A stretch of 44,730 bases of DNA from F1-120-MAGs118 sp013360535 (GCA_026647215.1 JAPKHC010000032.1:1-44730); one strand, 5' to 3'. Counted from the first letter of the stretch, positions 24,343 to 33,843 are shown. Notes: generated by a model from the sequence alone, not told the origin. A program made the numbers and translations.

Positions 24343-26952
24343 ATGGTCTCCGCCGATCCGATCCAGTGGTTGCTTCCCGAGGCGAACGAGCGGCGCCAGC
24401 GCACGGCGAGGGCGCTGGTCACCGGCTTGCGGCTCGTGCTCGACAGCGGTCGCAGCGTGCACGGCGGCGTCGTCGGCCTCTCGATCGAGCGCGCGCGGGC
24501 GGAGCTCGACCAGCAGACGCGCCGCCGGCTCGTGCGCGCGCTGCTCGACCTCGTGCGGCACGGGCTCTCGGCCGACCTCGGCCCCTCGAGCTTCGCCAGC
24601 GCGGGCGAAACCGAGCTTCCGCGGCAGGCGGCCTGGAGCCTGCTCGAGGAGCATCGCGACGAGGCGCCGTGGCTGCCCGAGGTGCCGGCGCCCAACGAGC
24701 GCTCGAGCGCGACGGTCGAACGGCTGCTCGAGGCCGCGGCGCGGCTGGGGCTCGCACCCGGTGAGGAACGCCTGTGGCGCGTGCGGGCGATGCGCGCGCG
24801 CGACGGGCAGGCGGAAGGTGAGCGCGCGTGGCACGAGCTCGTCGAGAGCTGCGAACGCTGCGAGACGGACCTCGCGCTCGCGGAGGCGCTCGCGGGCCAG
24901 TGGGAGACGCTGCTCGACCGCGGCGCCGTCCGCGCCGTCGTGCGTGCGGCGGAGGAGCGTGGCCAGCTCGTGCAGGACGATCCGCGGCTCGCCCAGCTCG
25001 CGGGCTGGGCGCGCGCGCTCGCGGGCGAGGCTCCCGCGAAGTCGCCGCAGCCGCACCACGGCGAGTTGCCGGTGGCGCTGGTCGAGCTGCGCGAGGCGCG
25101 TCCCGACCTGTTGCCGCAGCTCGCGGGCAAGGTGCCCCAGCGAGCGATCGTCGCGCAGCTCGCGCGCATCGAGCCGCGCGCGGCGGCCCTGCGGCGCGCG
25201 ACGGGGGCGAGCGCGGTCGGCTGGTTCGTGTTGCGCTCGCACGGCCTGTGTGAGCTGGTCGAGCACGAGGTGGCGCCGGCCTTGCGCGAGCGCGTGCGCG
25301 AGTGGGCGCGGCGGCTGGAGACGGCCTGTCGCGAGCCGGGCTCGCTCGAACATCGCGGCGTCGCGCGCGCGGAGGCCTGCACGCTGCACCGCACCGAGGG
25401 CCACGAGGCTCCGGCCCTGCGGGGCGTGCTCGCTCCGGCGACGACGCTCGCGGTCGCGGTCGCACCCGTGCTCGATGAACGTGGCGAGGTGCAGGGCTGG
25501 CTGCGGCTCGAGTTCGAGCACCTGCTCGTGCCGGCGCGCGAAGAGCTGGCGGCGGCCGCGCGCGCGTGGCGCGGTGCCCCCGAGCGAGCCGCGTCGGGTG
25601 AGCTTCCGGCCCTGCCGCGCAGCGAGGAACCGACGAGCACGGAGGGGCGTGATGGGCCCGTCGCGGAAGCGCTGCGCGCGCTGGTCGCGGAACTGGGGAT
25701 GAAGACCGCGCAGCGGCGCTGGTGGGGCTTCGAGTTCGAGGGCGAGCGGCTGGTGCTCGCCTGCGAGGGCGGCGCGCCCGCGAGTGGCCCACGCGGTGGG
25801 GGCCGCGCGCTCGTGCGGGCGCAGCGCAGCTCGGCACCGGTGCGTTTCGACGGACCCAGTCGCGAGCTCGCGCTCGCCGCGGACAGTGCGAGCGGTCTGG
25901 TGCTGCCGATCCGCGCCGCGGGAGTGCCCTGCGGCTTCCTCGCGCTCGAGTCCACGCGCCGCAACGACTTCCCCGAAGCGTCCGTGCAGCGCTGGGCCGA
26001 GCGTGCGGACCGCTGGAGCCCGCTCGCGATCGCGCGTTTCCGCGAGTGGCATCGCGTGCGTCACGGCGCGGACGTGTGGTTCGACGAAGCGAGCGGCGAC
26101 GGCCCGGGCTGGGTCGAGCACGTGCTCGCCGTCGCACGCGCGAGTGGTCCCTGCTCGCTCTCGGGCCCGACCGGCTCCGGACGCCGCGTGGTCGCGCGCT
26201 GGCTGCAGTTCGAGGGTGGGAGGGGCGCGGCGCCGCTCGTGTTCCTCGCGGCGGGAGACGCCGAACGCGACGGCTTCGCCGAACGTGGGCCGAGCGCCGA
26301 GCTGCTGCGCCGCGCGCGCGAGGGCGTGGTCGTGCTGTTCGACATCGAGCGCCTCGGCGACGCTGGGCAACTGCGGCTGCTCGAGCTGTGGGAGCGCCGC
26401 GCGAGCGAACGGGGCGAGCCGCGCTGGATCGCGATGAGCGGTCGCTCCCCGACCGAGCTGCGCGAGGCCGGAGCCTTGCGCCCCGACCTGTGCCGTCGGC
26501 TCGAGCGGCTGCACCTGCGCGTGCCGGCGCTCGCCCAGCGCCGCGTCGAGTTGCCGCGCATCGCCGTCGCGCTCACGCGGCGCTGCGCGGCGGAAGAGGG
26601 CGTCGCGGCGGTGCAGCTCGACGACAGCGCGCTCGCGTTGTTGTGGCGGCAGCCGTGGCCCGGCAACCTGCGCGAGCTCGAGAACTTCCTGTTCCAGGTC
26701 GCGTTGATGCACGCGGGCCGCAGCGTCGGCGCCGACGAGCTCGAGCGCACGGCGCGTCGCGTGGGTGTCGAGCTGCTGCGGCGCGTGCCGTCGCGCCAGC
26801 CCGATCCCGAGTTCGTGCGCGCGGCGCTCGTCACCACCGCGAACCAGCGCGGCAGCGTCAACAAGACCCGCGCAGCGCTGTACCTCGGCTGGGATCCCGA
26901 CACGCTCGCCAGTCGCATGGCGGAGCTGGGACCGGGCGTCGCGCCTTCGTGA
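24343..26952 (+). CDS. Degenerate sigma-54 enhancer-binding-protein-like regulator (GAF-AAA-HTH)
   Basis: Protein of 869 residues. About 1-280 is helical sensor-like sequence. Two GAF-like segments follow (about 285-400 and 445-570; for example ASGLVLPIRAAGVPCGFLAL). Then comes an AAA+ domain of the NtrC type (about 600-800) and a Fis-like helix-turn-helix (about 828-866; NKTRAALYLGWDPDTLASRM). The C-terminal AAA landmark WPGNLRELENF (772-782) is clear. The ATPase site is broken: the P-loop reads GPTGSGRR (608-615), with Arg replacing both the Lys and the Ser/Thr; the Walker B region reads VVLFDIERL, with D667 followed by Ile; and no GAFTGA loop is seen. It may therefore bind DNA and ligand without remodelling sigma-54 polymerase. 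RBS GAGGAG precedes ATG 24343. Confidence 0.8.
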   Translation: MVSADPIQWLLPEANERRQRTARALVTGLRLVLDSGRSVHGGVVGLSIERARAELDQQTRRRLVRALLDLVRHGLSADLGPSSFASAGETELPRQAAWSLLEEHRDEAPWLPEVPAPNERSSATVERLLEAAARLGLAPGEERLWRVRAMRARDGQAEGERAWHELVESCERCETDLALAEALAGQWETLLDRGAVRAVVRAAEERGQLVQDDPRLAQLAGWARALAGEAPAKSPQPHHGELPVALVELREARPDLLPQLAGKVPQRAIVAQLARIEPRAAALRRATGASAVGWFVLRSHGLCELVEHEVAPALRERVREWARRLETACREPGSLEHRGVARAEACTLHRTEGHEAPALRGVLAPATTLAVAVAPVLDERGEVQGWLRLEFEHLLVPAREELAAAARAWRGAPERAASGELPALPRSEEPTSTEGRDGPVAEALRALVAELGMKTAQRRWWGFEFEGERLVLACEGGAPASGPRGGGRALVRAQRSSAPVRFDGPSRELALAADSASGLVLPIRAAGVPCGFLALESTRRNDFPEASVQRWAERADRWSPLAIARFREWHRVRHGADVWFDEASGDGPGWVEHVLAVARASGPCSLSGPTGSGRRVVARWLQFEGGRGAAPLVFLAAGDAERDGFAERGPSAELLRRAREGVVVLFDIERLGDAGQLRLLELWERRASERGEPRWIAMSGRSPTELREAGALRPDLCRRLERLHLRVPALAQRRVELPRIAVALTRRCAAEEGVAAVQLDDSALALLWRQPWPGNLRELENFLFQVALMHAGRSVGADELERTARRVGVELLRRVPSRQPDPEFVRAALVTTANQRGSVNKTRAALYLGWDPDTLASRMAELGPGVAPS

Positions 26953-27417
26953 ACGCGCGGCCGACCACGCGGGTCGGTGGAAACGAAAACGGGGGAGTTC
27001 GATCGAGCGATCGAACTCCCCCAAGTGCTTCCCAGGGGGGAAAGCTCCGTCGAACTCCATGGCCCCCCCGGGCATGGCCTTCGACGGGCGAGGCCTTGTG
27101 GGCCGCGCAGGCTTCTTCTACGGCATTCCGGGCGGATCTCTTGAGCAACTTCAGAAAAATGTTTCACGCTCGGAACATCGTAAGTTTTGCGAGAGGCCGC
27201 CGATGGCGACTTTGCGGACATGTACTCGGCTCATGTGTCGGCTGCGGGTACGGATCCATGCACGATCCGGCGACGGTCATTTTGCCGGTGCTGTCCCGGC
27301 CGACGTGTCCCACGGCGGCGTTGCGACCTGCAACGCGCCGGTGGCGGGCGACCGTTGCGCTTGCTACGACCCTCGGGTAGGCGACGGCCGCATCGCGCCC
27401 CCTTCAGGAACCCTCCC
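26953..27417. other. Intergenic region upstream of queA
   Basis: This 465-bp gap holds the 32-bp palindrome. It is followed by a G6 tract (27031-27036) and a C7 tract (27064-27070) that can pair across about 27 nt, then a comparatively AT-rich stretch around 27134-27190, a likely promoter area for queA. I see no complete gene, tRNA or known riboswitch. A frame open into queA from 27187 has no family similarity before the queA start. Confidence 0.5.
26991..27022. terminator. Perfect 32-bp palindrome
   Basis: Arms 26991-27005 and 27008-27022 are perfectly complementary over 15 bp, separated by two bases. It begins 38 nt after the stop of the large regulator. Flanking sequence is A-rich on the left (aaacgaaaac), so minus-strand reading gives hairpin plus T-rich tail; plus-strand reading lacks a T run. 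It may be a bidirectional terminator or a binding site. Confidence 0.45.
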
Positions 27418-28497
<1,080 letters not shown>

Positions 28498-28510
28498 GCC
28501 CGCGCGCGCG

Positions 28511-29212
28511 TCACGTTTCCAGCGCAGCGCGCAGCGCGCGTGCGGCGGCGGCGGGATCGGGCGCGTTGAGGATCGCGGATGAGAGCGCGGCGCGGCCGAC
28601 TTCGGCGAGGTCGGCGGCCTCGGCGAGGCCGATGCCGCCGATGGGGAACACAGGCACCGTCGCGGCCTGGCTCACGATCCACGCGGCTTCGGCGCCGAGC
28701 CCACGCTCGTAGCCTTTCGTGGCGGTCGCGCGCACCGGACCGAAGCCGAGGTAGTCGACCGGCTCCTCGAGCGCGAGCACGACTTGCGCGCTCGAGTGCG
28801 TCGAGAGCCCGACCAGCGGATCCGTGCCGAGCAGCTCGCGCGCAACCCGCGGCGGCGTGTCGTCCTGTCCGACGTGCACCCCGGCGACGCCCCGCTCGAG
28901 CAGGCAACGCGCGACGTCGACACGATCGTTGACGATCACGAGCGCCTGCGAGCGGGTGAGCTCGCGCAGCTCGAGCACCTTGAGCGTCCACTCGTGCACC
29001 GCGCGGGCGTCGCTGACGGCCGGCTTGGGCGCCGGGCGCGCGGGATCGAGCCCACGTTCCGGCGGCTTGGGGCGCACCTGCACGAGGTCGACGTGCGGCA
29101 GCGCGGCCTCGAGCGCCGCGAGCGGGTCGCCGCTGGCCACGATCTCGGGCGTGAAGACGAGGTACAGGCGCGCGGCGCCGAGGCGGCGGCGCAGTTCGAG
29201 GGCATCGAGCAC
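28511..29212 (-). CDS. thiE: Thiamine-phosphate synthase
   Basis: TIM-barrel enzyme of 233 residues that joins the thiazole phosphate and pyrimidine pyrophosphate halves of thiamine. Motifs: LYLVFTPE at the first strand; VDLVQVRPK (the Q-x-R pyrophosphate site, where many homologues have QLR-K); LVIVNDRVDVA; VAGVHVGQDDTPP; GLSTHS; VDYLGFGPVRATATKGYE; and VFPIGGIG near the end. It carries an insertion of about 15 residues after the QVR motif (PPERGLDPARPAPKPAVSDA) relative to the compact E. coli enzyme (211). The start is GTG (29210-29212), with a TACCGT -10-like element only 7 nt upstream. It is monocistronic, convergent with queA and divergent from the FG-GAP gene. Confidence 0.92.
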   Translation of the reverse strand: MLDALELRRRLGAARLYLVFTPEIVASGDPLAALEAALPHVDLVQVRPKPPERGLDPARPAPKPAVSDARAVHEWTLKVLELRELTRSQALVIVNDRVDVARCLLERGVAGVHVGQDDTPPRVARELLGTDPLVGLSTHSSAQVVLALEEPVDYLGFGPVRATATKGYERGLGAEAAWIVSQAATVPVFPIGGIGLAEAADLAEVGRAALSSAILNAPDPAAAARALRAALET

Positions 29213-29219
29213 GGCGCCA

Positions 29220-29225
29220 ACGGTA
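29220..29225 (-). promoter_or_regulatory. -10-like TACCGT before thiE
   Basis: On the minus strand TACCGT ends 7 nt before the thiE GTG with no Shine-Dalgarno between, consistent with a leaderless transcript. No clear -35. Confidence 0.4.
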
Positions 29226-29259
29226 GCAGCCCGGTCACGAATCTCGTGCGCCGGTCGCC

Positions 29260-29265
29260 TATGCT
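29260..29265 (+). promoter_or_regulatory. -10-like TATGCT before the FG-GAP gene
   Basis: TATGCT ends 9 nt before ATG 29275, with no Shine-Dalgarno between. It faces away from the thiE promoter 35 bp to the left. Confidence 0.45.
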
Positions 29266-29274
29266 GGAACTCCG

Positions 29275-30954
29275 ATGCCGCTCGAGCTTCTCGTCCTCGC
29301 GCTCGTCCAGACTCAGGCCCCCGCAGCGCCGCAAGCTCCGCCGTCGCCGCCGTTCGTCGACGACACGAAGGCCCTGCCCGGTGTCGTGACGACCTGCGGC
29401 TCGCGCGCGAAGGACTACATCCTCGAGGTCGACGGCGGTGGAGTCGGGCTCGCGGATTTTGACGACGACGGCGATCTCGATCTCGTCGTCGTCGACGGTT
29501 CGACGTTCGAGCGTGTCGAAGCGGGCGAGCTCGGCTTTCCGCCGCGCCTGTTCCTCAACGACGGCACAGGGCACTTCGAGCTCGCGCCGAAAGAGTGGGA
29601 TCTTGCGGCGCCGCGTTGGGGCATGGGTTGCGCGATCGGCGACATCGACGGCGATGGCTGGCTCGACCTGTTCGTGACGAGCTGGGGCTCGAACCGCGTC
29701 TACGTCAACCGCGATGGGAAGGGCTTCCTCGACGCGACGTTGCGCTGGATGCCGCTCGGTGCCGAGTGGAGCACGAGCGCCGCGTTCCTCGACTTCGACC
29801 GCGACGGGCGGCTCGACCTGTACGTCGCGAATTACCTGAATTTCGACCTGAAAACCGTGCCCGGTCCCGGCGGCGACTGCTCGTGGAAGGGACATGCCGT
29901 CATGTGCGGTCCCGAAGGGCTCGAACCGCAGCACGACCGGTTGTGGCGCAATGTCGGGCTTCGCGGCGGCGCGACGGGCGGGCTGGTCGACGCGTCGGTG
30001 GCCACGAAAGTGCGACCGGAGAGCGCGGCTTTCGCGCTGGGCGTGATGACGCTCGACTACGACCGCGACGGTGACACCGACCTCTACGTCGCCAACGACT
30101 CGACGCCGAACTTCCTGTGGGAGAACCAGGGTGACGGCACGTTCGAGGAGGTTGGTCTCGCGCGGGGCGTGAGCCACGACATGAACGGCAAGGAACAGGC
30201 CGGCATGGGCATCGCTTGCGGCGACATCGACGGCGACGGGCGCGAGGACCTGCTCGTCACCAACTTCTCCGGCGAGACCAACGCGCTCTACCTGTCGCGC
30301 GGAAACTACGGGTTTTCCGAGCGTTCCGGAGCGAGCGGCATCGCGGGCCCGAGCATGCAGCGGCTGGGCTGGGGCACCGCGCTCGCCGACTTCGACCTCG
30401 ACGGGCGGCTCGATTCCTTCGCGCTCAACGGGCACGTGTACCCGCAGGCGGACCGGCCGGGCACCGACACCAGCTATGCCCAACCCGCGGATTTCTACCG
30501 CGGGCTCGCGAACGCGCGTTTCGCGATCGAGCCGCTCGTCGACGGCCCGCCGCGGGCGTGGCGCGCCTCGACCTTCGGCGACATCGACGGCGACGGCGAC
30601 CTCGACGTCGTGGCGATCGAGATCGACGGCCCCGTGCGTGTGCTGCGCAATCGTGTGCGCGAGCCGGGCAAGGCTGCGGGGCCGCACTGGCTCGCGGTCG
30701 AGCTGCGCTCGAAGCAGGGCAACCGTTTCGCGCTCGGAGGTCACGTGAAGGCGGAGTGGGAGGGCGGCCAGCGCACGGCGGAGATCCGCACGAGCGGCGG
30801 CTACCAGTCGAGCGTTCCGGCCTGCGCGCACTTCGGACTCGGGGCGAGCGCGAAGGTGAAGCGCCTCGTCGCGACGTGGCCGTCGGGGCGCGAGCTCGTG
30901 CTCGAGAACGTCGCGGCGGACCGTCGGCTCGTGCTCGAGGAACCGGAGCCGTGA
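29275..30954 (+). CDS. FG-GAP/VCBS repeat protein with ASPIC/UnbV (CRTAC1-like) domain
   Basis: Predicted exported protein of 559 residues. A short hydrophobic N-terminus (LELLVLALVQTQA) and a Pro/Ala linker precede a seven-bladed beta-propeller. At least seven calcium-binding-type D-x-D-x-D-G-x-x-D loops are visible, for example DFDDDGDLDL at 61-70 and DIDGDGWLDLF at 123-133, with later ones at DYDRDGDTDLYV and DIDGDGDLDVV. The C-terminal 90 residues match the ASPIC/UnbV domain (LAVELRSKQGNRFALGGHV, IRTSGGYQSSVPACAHFGLG, ATWPSGRELVLENV). Such proteins are strongly expanded in Planctomycetota and are thought to be extracellular or periplasmic binding proteins; the ligand is unknown. Its stop overlaps the GTG of the TPR gene (GTGA). 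Confidence 0.9.
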   Translation: MPLELLVLALVQTQAPAAPQAPPSPPFVDDTKALPGVVTTCGSRAKDYILEVDGGGVGLADFDDDGDLDLVVVDGSTFERVEAGELGFPPRLFLNDGTGHFELAPKEWDLAAPRWGMGCAIGDIDGDGWLDLFVTSWGSNRVYVNRDGKGFLDATLRWMPLGAEWSTSAAFLDFDRDGRLDLYVANYLNFDLKTVPGPGGDCSWKGHAVMCGPEGLEPQHDRLWRNVGLRGGATGGLVDASVATKVRPESAAFALGVMTLDYDRDGDTDLYVANDSTPNFLWENQGDGTFEEVGLARGVSHDMNGKEQAGMGIACGDIDGDGREDLLVTNFSGETNALYLSRGNYGFSERSGASGIAGPSMQRLGWGTALADFDLDGRLDSFALNGHVYPQADRPGTDTSYAQPADFYRGLANARFAIEPLVDGPPRAWRASTFGDIDGDGDLDVVAIEIDGPVRVLRNRVREPGKAAGPHWLAVELRSKQGNRFALGGHVKAEWEGGQRTAEIRTSGGYQSSVPACAHFGLGASAKVKRLVATWPSGRELVLENVAADRRLVLEEPEP

Positions 30955-32087
30955 GCGTCGCGCTCGCGCTGCTCCTCACCGCCGTTCCGGCGCCGCCGGC
31001 GAAGCAGGCATCGGATTCCGCGCGGCTCGAGGCGCTCGCGCTCGATCCTTCGACTCTGCCCAAGGCGGCGCAGGGGCGCTGGTCGCAATGGAATCCCAAG
31101 GATCCGCTGCCTGAGGCGCTCGCGGGCGCGATGCAGCTCGCGCTCGTCGCCTACCAGGCCGCGGACTACCCGCGCGCGCTCGAGCTGCTGCCGCCGATCC
31201 TGCGCCGCGAACCCGACTTTCCGCCGGCGCTCTACCAGCTCGGGCTCGTGTACTTCCGCCTGCGTCGCTACGGGGACGGCGCGCGCACGTTCGAGCGTTT
31301 TGTCGCCGTCGCCCCGCACGAGCTCGGTGCGACGCAGGCGCTCGGGCACTGCTACTACACGCTCGGTGACTACGCGCGCGCGCAGGTGCACTACGAGAAG
31401 GTGCTCGCGCTCGCACCGAAGAGTTCCGAGGCCTGGCGTGGGCTCGGGCTCGCGCACTTGCGTCAGGGTGCCGCGGAGCGTGCGCTCGAGGCGCTCGATC
31501 GTTGTCTGGAGCTTCGGCCGGGGCACGCGGATGCGCTTTTGTGGCGCGCGCAGGCCCTGTTCGAGCTCGAGCGGCCGGGTGAGGCCCTGCTCGCGGTCAC
31601 GACCGGACTCGAGGGGGCGCCGCACGAGCCCCGCGGCTGGTTCCTGCTCGCGCAGGTGCAATCCGAGCTCGGGCGCGACGAGGAGGCCAAGCTCTCCCGC
31701 GCGCGCTTCGCGGAGCTGTCGCGCATCGAGCAGGAGGTGCGCGCGCAGGAAGGGCTGCTCCTCTACGAGCCGCGTGCGGTCGAGCCGCTGCGGCGCCTCG
31801 TGATGCTCCATGGCGCGAGCCGCAACACGCGCGAGGCGCTCGAACTGCTCTCGCGGCTGCTCGAGGCCGCTCCCGACGATCTCGGCGCGCGGGTGCTGGC
31901 GCTGGAGACCTGTGCCGAGCTCGCGCCGGGGCCGACGGCCGAACGCATGGCGGCCGAACTCGAGGCGCGCTTCCCGCGGGAAGAAGGCGCGTGGAGCGCG
32001 CTCGAGACCTACTGCCGTCGCCTCGGCGATGCGGCCCGTGCGGAGCGAGCCCGGCTCAAGCGCGCGGAGCTCGGCGCCACCCGCTGA
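30951..32087 (+). CDS. Tetratricopeptide-repeat protein
   Basis: Protein of 378 residues starting at GTG 30951, which overlaps the preceding stop by 4 bases. The N-terminus (VALALLLTAVPAPPAKQ) could be a short signal peptide. At least five TPR-like units are seen between about 60 and 250: YQAADYPRALELLPPILRRE, YFRLRRYGDGARTFERFVAV, YYTLGDYARAQVHYEKVLAL, HLRQGAAERALEALDRCLEL and ALFELERPGEALLAVTTGLE. Further helical repeats follow to the C-terminus. It is a probable protein-interaction scaffold. Coupled FG-GAP/UnbV plus TPR pairs or fusions are common in Planctomycetota and Acidobacteriota, so the two products probably act together outside the cytoplasm. It converges on the zinc-ribbon gene with a 9-bp gap. 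Confidence 0.85.
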   Translation: MSVALALLLTAVPAPPAKQASDSARLEALALDPSTLPKAAQGRWSQWNPKDPLPEALAGAMQLALVAYQAADYPRALELLPPILRREPDFPPALYQLGLVYFRLRRYGDGARTFERFVAVAPHELGATQALGHCYYTLGDYARAQVHYEKVLALAPKSSEAWRGLGLAHLRQGAAERALEALDRCLELRPGHADALLWRAQALFELERPGEALLAVTTGLEGAPHEPRGWFLLAQVQSELGRDEEAKLSRARFAELSRIEQEVRAQEGLLLYEPRAVEPLRRLVMLHGASRNTREALELLSRLLEAAPDDLGARVLALETCAELAPGPTAERMAAELEARFPREEGAWSALETYCRRLGDAARAERARLKRAELGATR

Positions 32088-32096
32088 ACGTCGCTC

Positions 32097-32318
32097 TCAG
32101 GCCGTGAACTTGTTGCCGCCGGCCTTGCGCGGGCGGCCGCCCTTGGGCTTGCGGTCCTGGACGTTCTGGTGGAACGAGCTCCAGTCTTCCTTGGAGAACA
32201 GGCGCACTTCCTTGCCGCACTCCGCGCAGTAGCTGCGGTCGACGCTCATCAGGTAGGGGACGTAGCGGTTGCAGTGCGCGCAGAACTTGCGGTCGCTGTA
32301 GAAGTCGGGCGTTTCCAT
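32097..32318 (-). CDS. Small zinc-ribbon protein with AT-hook-like tail
   Basis: Protein of 73 residues. The first half has two Cys pairs, CAHC (13-16) and CAEC (31-34), spaced as in a four-Cys zinc ribbon. The second half is basic with KPKGGRPRKAGG, whose GRP core resembles an AT-hook DNA-binding motif. ATG (32316-32318) is preceded by AAGGAAG. The family is not named to my knowledge. A nucleic-acid-binding role is inferred only from the ribbon plus basic tail. It stands alone downstream of queG in the same direction, after a 404-bp gap. Confidence 0.75.
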   Translation of the reverse strand: METPDFYSDRKFCAHCNRYVPYLMSVDRSYCAECGKEVRLFSKEDWSSFHQNVQDRKPKGGRPRKAGGNKFTA

Positions 32319-32722
32319 GGCGTGTCTCGTTCTTCCTTGGTGGTTGCTGGGAGCGTCGGGTGTTCACTTGCCTTGGGAGCAAGCGCGTGGCCAAGCGTTG
32401 GACAACTTCGCAGAAAGGACGCAACTCCTTTTGTGGCAGGTGTTTGGGGTTGAGAGTGGGGCGCCAGAGGGAACCGCGGGGATGCCGGCCGCTGTTCAGG
32501 GAATTCGACGCAGGCGCAGCCGGCGGAGTTCGTCCCGAAGGCCTTCCCGGGGCTGTCCGGGGCGTTCCAGCGCCTTGCGAGCGCTCTGCGGCGGGCGCGG
32601 ATGCACTGGCGTAAACCGTTTTCCGAAAAGGACTTGCGTGGATTCACCGAGCGCGTCCCGCGGCCGCTGTCGAGCCGGATGAACATCCGGTCATGCGCTG
32701 TCGAGTTTTCTGAACACGACGC
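32319..32722. other. Intergenic region between queG and zinc-ribbon gene
   Basis: This 404-bp gap lies upstream of the zinc-ribbon gene. It contains, just after queG, a 7-bp hairpin (CCGGATG/CATCCGG, 32675-32690, 2-nt loop) flanked by two direct copies of a 10-mer (CGCTGTCGAG at 32665-32674 and 32696-32705). A less GC-rich stretch at 32395-32455 is a candidate promoter area. I see no gene in it. Confidence 0.45.
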
Positions 32723-33835
32723 TCAGCGGCCTGCGAGGGTGCGCTGCATCCCGGAGCGCGCGACGGGGTCGGGTTCCAGCGCGAGCGCGGCCTCGACCCG
32801 CTCCCAACGAGCGTACCCCACGGCCAGAGCCCAGGCGGCCGCTTCACGGACGAGCGCCGACGCATCGGAAGAGAGGGCCTGCAGCAGCACGGGTTCCCCA
32901 GCGTCGGTCGGTCGATTGCCGAGCACGAGGGCGGCGTTGCGCGCGAGGCCGTCGCGGCCAGGGCGCTGCAGGCCGGAGCCTTCGAAGCGCTCCGCCAGCT
33001 CCGCCTCGTCGGCGATCCCGATCCAGCGCTCGACGCCGCCCTGCTCCAGCTCGCGGTGCAGGCCGAAGCGCTCGGCCAGGTCCGGAGCCTTTGTGCCCCA
33101 CGGGCAAACCTCGCTGCACACGTCGCAGCCGAACGCCCAGGGCCCGAGCGCAGGGCGCAGCTCGTGGGGGACGGGGGCCGCACTCTCGATCGTGTGGAAG
33201 CTGAGGCAACGCCCGGCGTCGACGAGACCTGGCTCGAGGATCGCGCCGGTGGGGCAGGCGTCGAGGCACGCACGACACGTGCCGCAGCTCCCGGTCGGAG
33301 GCTCGGGCGTCGGCGCGAACTCAGTGTCGAGGACGAGCTCGGCGAGGAAGAACCACGGGCCGAAGCGGGGGTGGAGCAGGTTGGCGGCCTTGGAGAGGAA
33401 GCCCAGTCCGGCTTCGGCGGCGTGCGAGCGCTCGAGCAGGGGAACGGCGTCGACCGCGGCCCGGGCGGCGTCCTCGCGCGGAATCAGGCCCTCGGCCTGC
33501 AACGCGCGCCGCAGCTTGCGCAGGCGCTTGAGGATCAGGTTGTGGTAGTCCCGCCCCGCGGCGTACCGCGCGACCCGCGCCCCACCCGGCAGCTCGACGG
33601 CCGGACGGGAGTGTCCAAAGCCCAGCACGAGCAGCGTCTTGCCGTTGGGGGCATCGCGGCGCGGTTCGAGGATCCGTTCGGCGTCGCGCTCGAGCCACTC
33701 GAGGCCGGCGTGGTGGCCCCGCGCGAGCCATGCTCGGAACCGTTCGGCCTCGCGCGGGGGACGTAGCGGCGCAAAACCGGCGAGGTCGAAGCCCGCCTCG
33801 GTCGCCAGTTCGAGCACCCTCGCGGAGCGTTCCAT
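32723..33835 (-). CDS. queG: Epoxyqueuosine reductase
   Basis: Cobalamin-dependent iron-sulfur enzyme of 370 residues that reduces epoxyqueuosine in tRNA to queuosine, the last step of the pathway begun by queA in this window. Motifs: ARYAAGRDYHNLILKRL (about 89-105); VDAVPLLERSHAAEAGLGFLSKAANLLHPRFG, containing the likely catalytic Asp129; the first cluster CGTCRACLDACP (Cys184, 187, 190, 194); and Cys210 with CDVCSEVCPW (Cys237, 240, 244) for the second cluster. A C-terminal HEAT-like helical region (about 300-370) is as in the family. The ATG at 33833-33835 is chosen; the frame extends 41 residues upstream but without family similarity. CACAAT ends 8 nt upstream, with no Shine-Dalgarno. 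Confidence 0.94.
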   Translation of the reverse strand: MERSARVLELATEAGFDLAGFAPLRPPREAERFRAWLARGHHAGLEWLERDAERILEPRRDAPNGKTLLVLGFGHSRPAVELPGGARVARYAAGRDYHNLILKRLRKLRRALQAEGLIPREDAARAAVDAVPLLERSHAAEAGLGFLSKAANLLHPRFGPWFFLAELVLDTEFAPTPEPPTGSCGTCRACLDACPTGAILEPGLVDAGRCLSFHTIESAAPVPHELRPALGPWAFGCDVCSEVCPWGTKAPDLAERFGLHRELEQGGVERWIGIADEAELAERFEGSGLQRPGRDGLARNAALVLGNRPTDAGEPVLLQALSSDASALVREAAAWALAVGYARWERVEAALALEPDPVARSGMQRTLAGR

Positions 33836-33843
33836 GGGTGCCG

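Noticed and set aside
23464..27075. 1203-codon minus-strand open frame across the regulatory module
   Set aside because: No recognisable domain or credible start; the plus-strand genes have ribosome-binding sites, coupled starts and AAA/HTH motifs.
27026..27080. Resemblance of GGGGGAAAGCTCCG to the RNase P RNA motif GAGGAAAGTCC
   Set aside because: The match has a mismatch in the core, and no other conserved RNase P RNA elements were found in the 465-bp gap.
27187..27417. N-terminal extension of QueA from ATG 27187
   Set aside because: The extension has no QueA similarity, while TTG 27418 gives the exact family N-terminus and has an AGGAA site.
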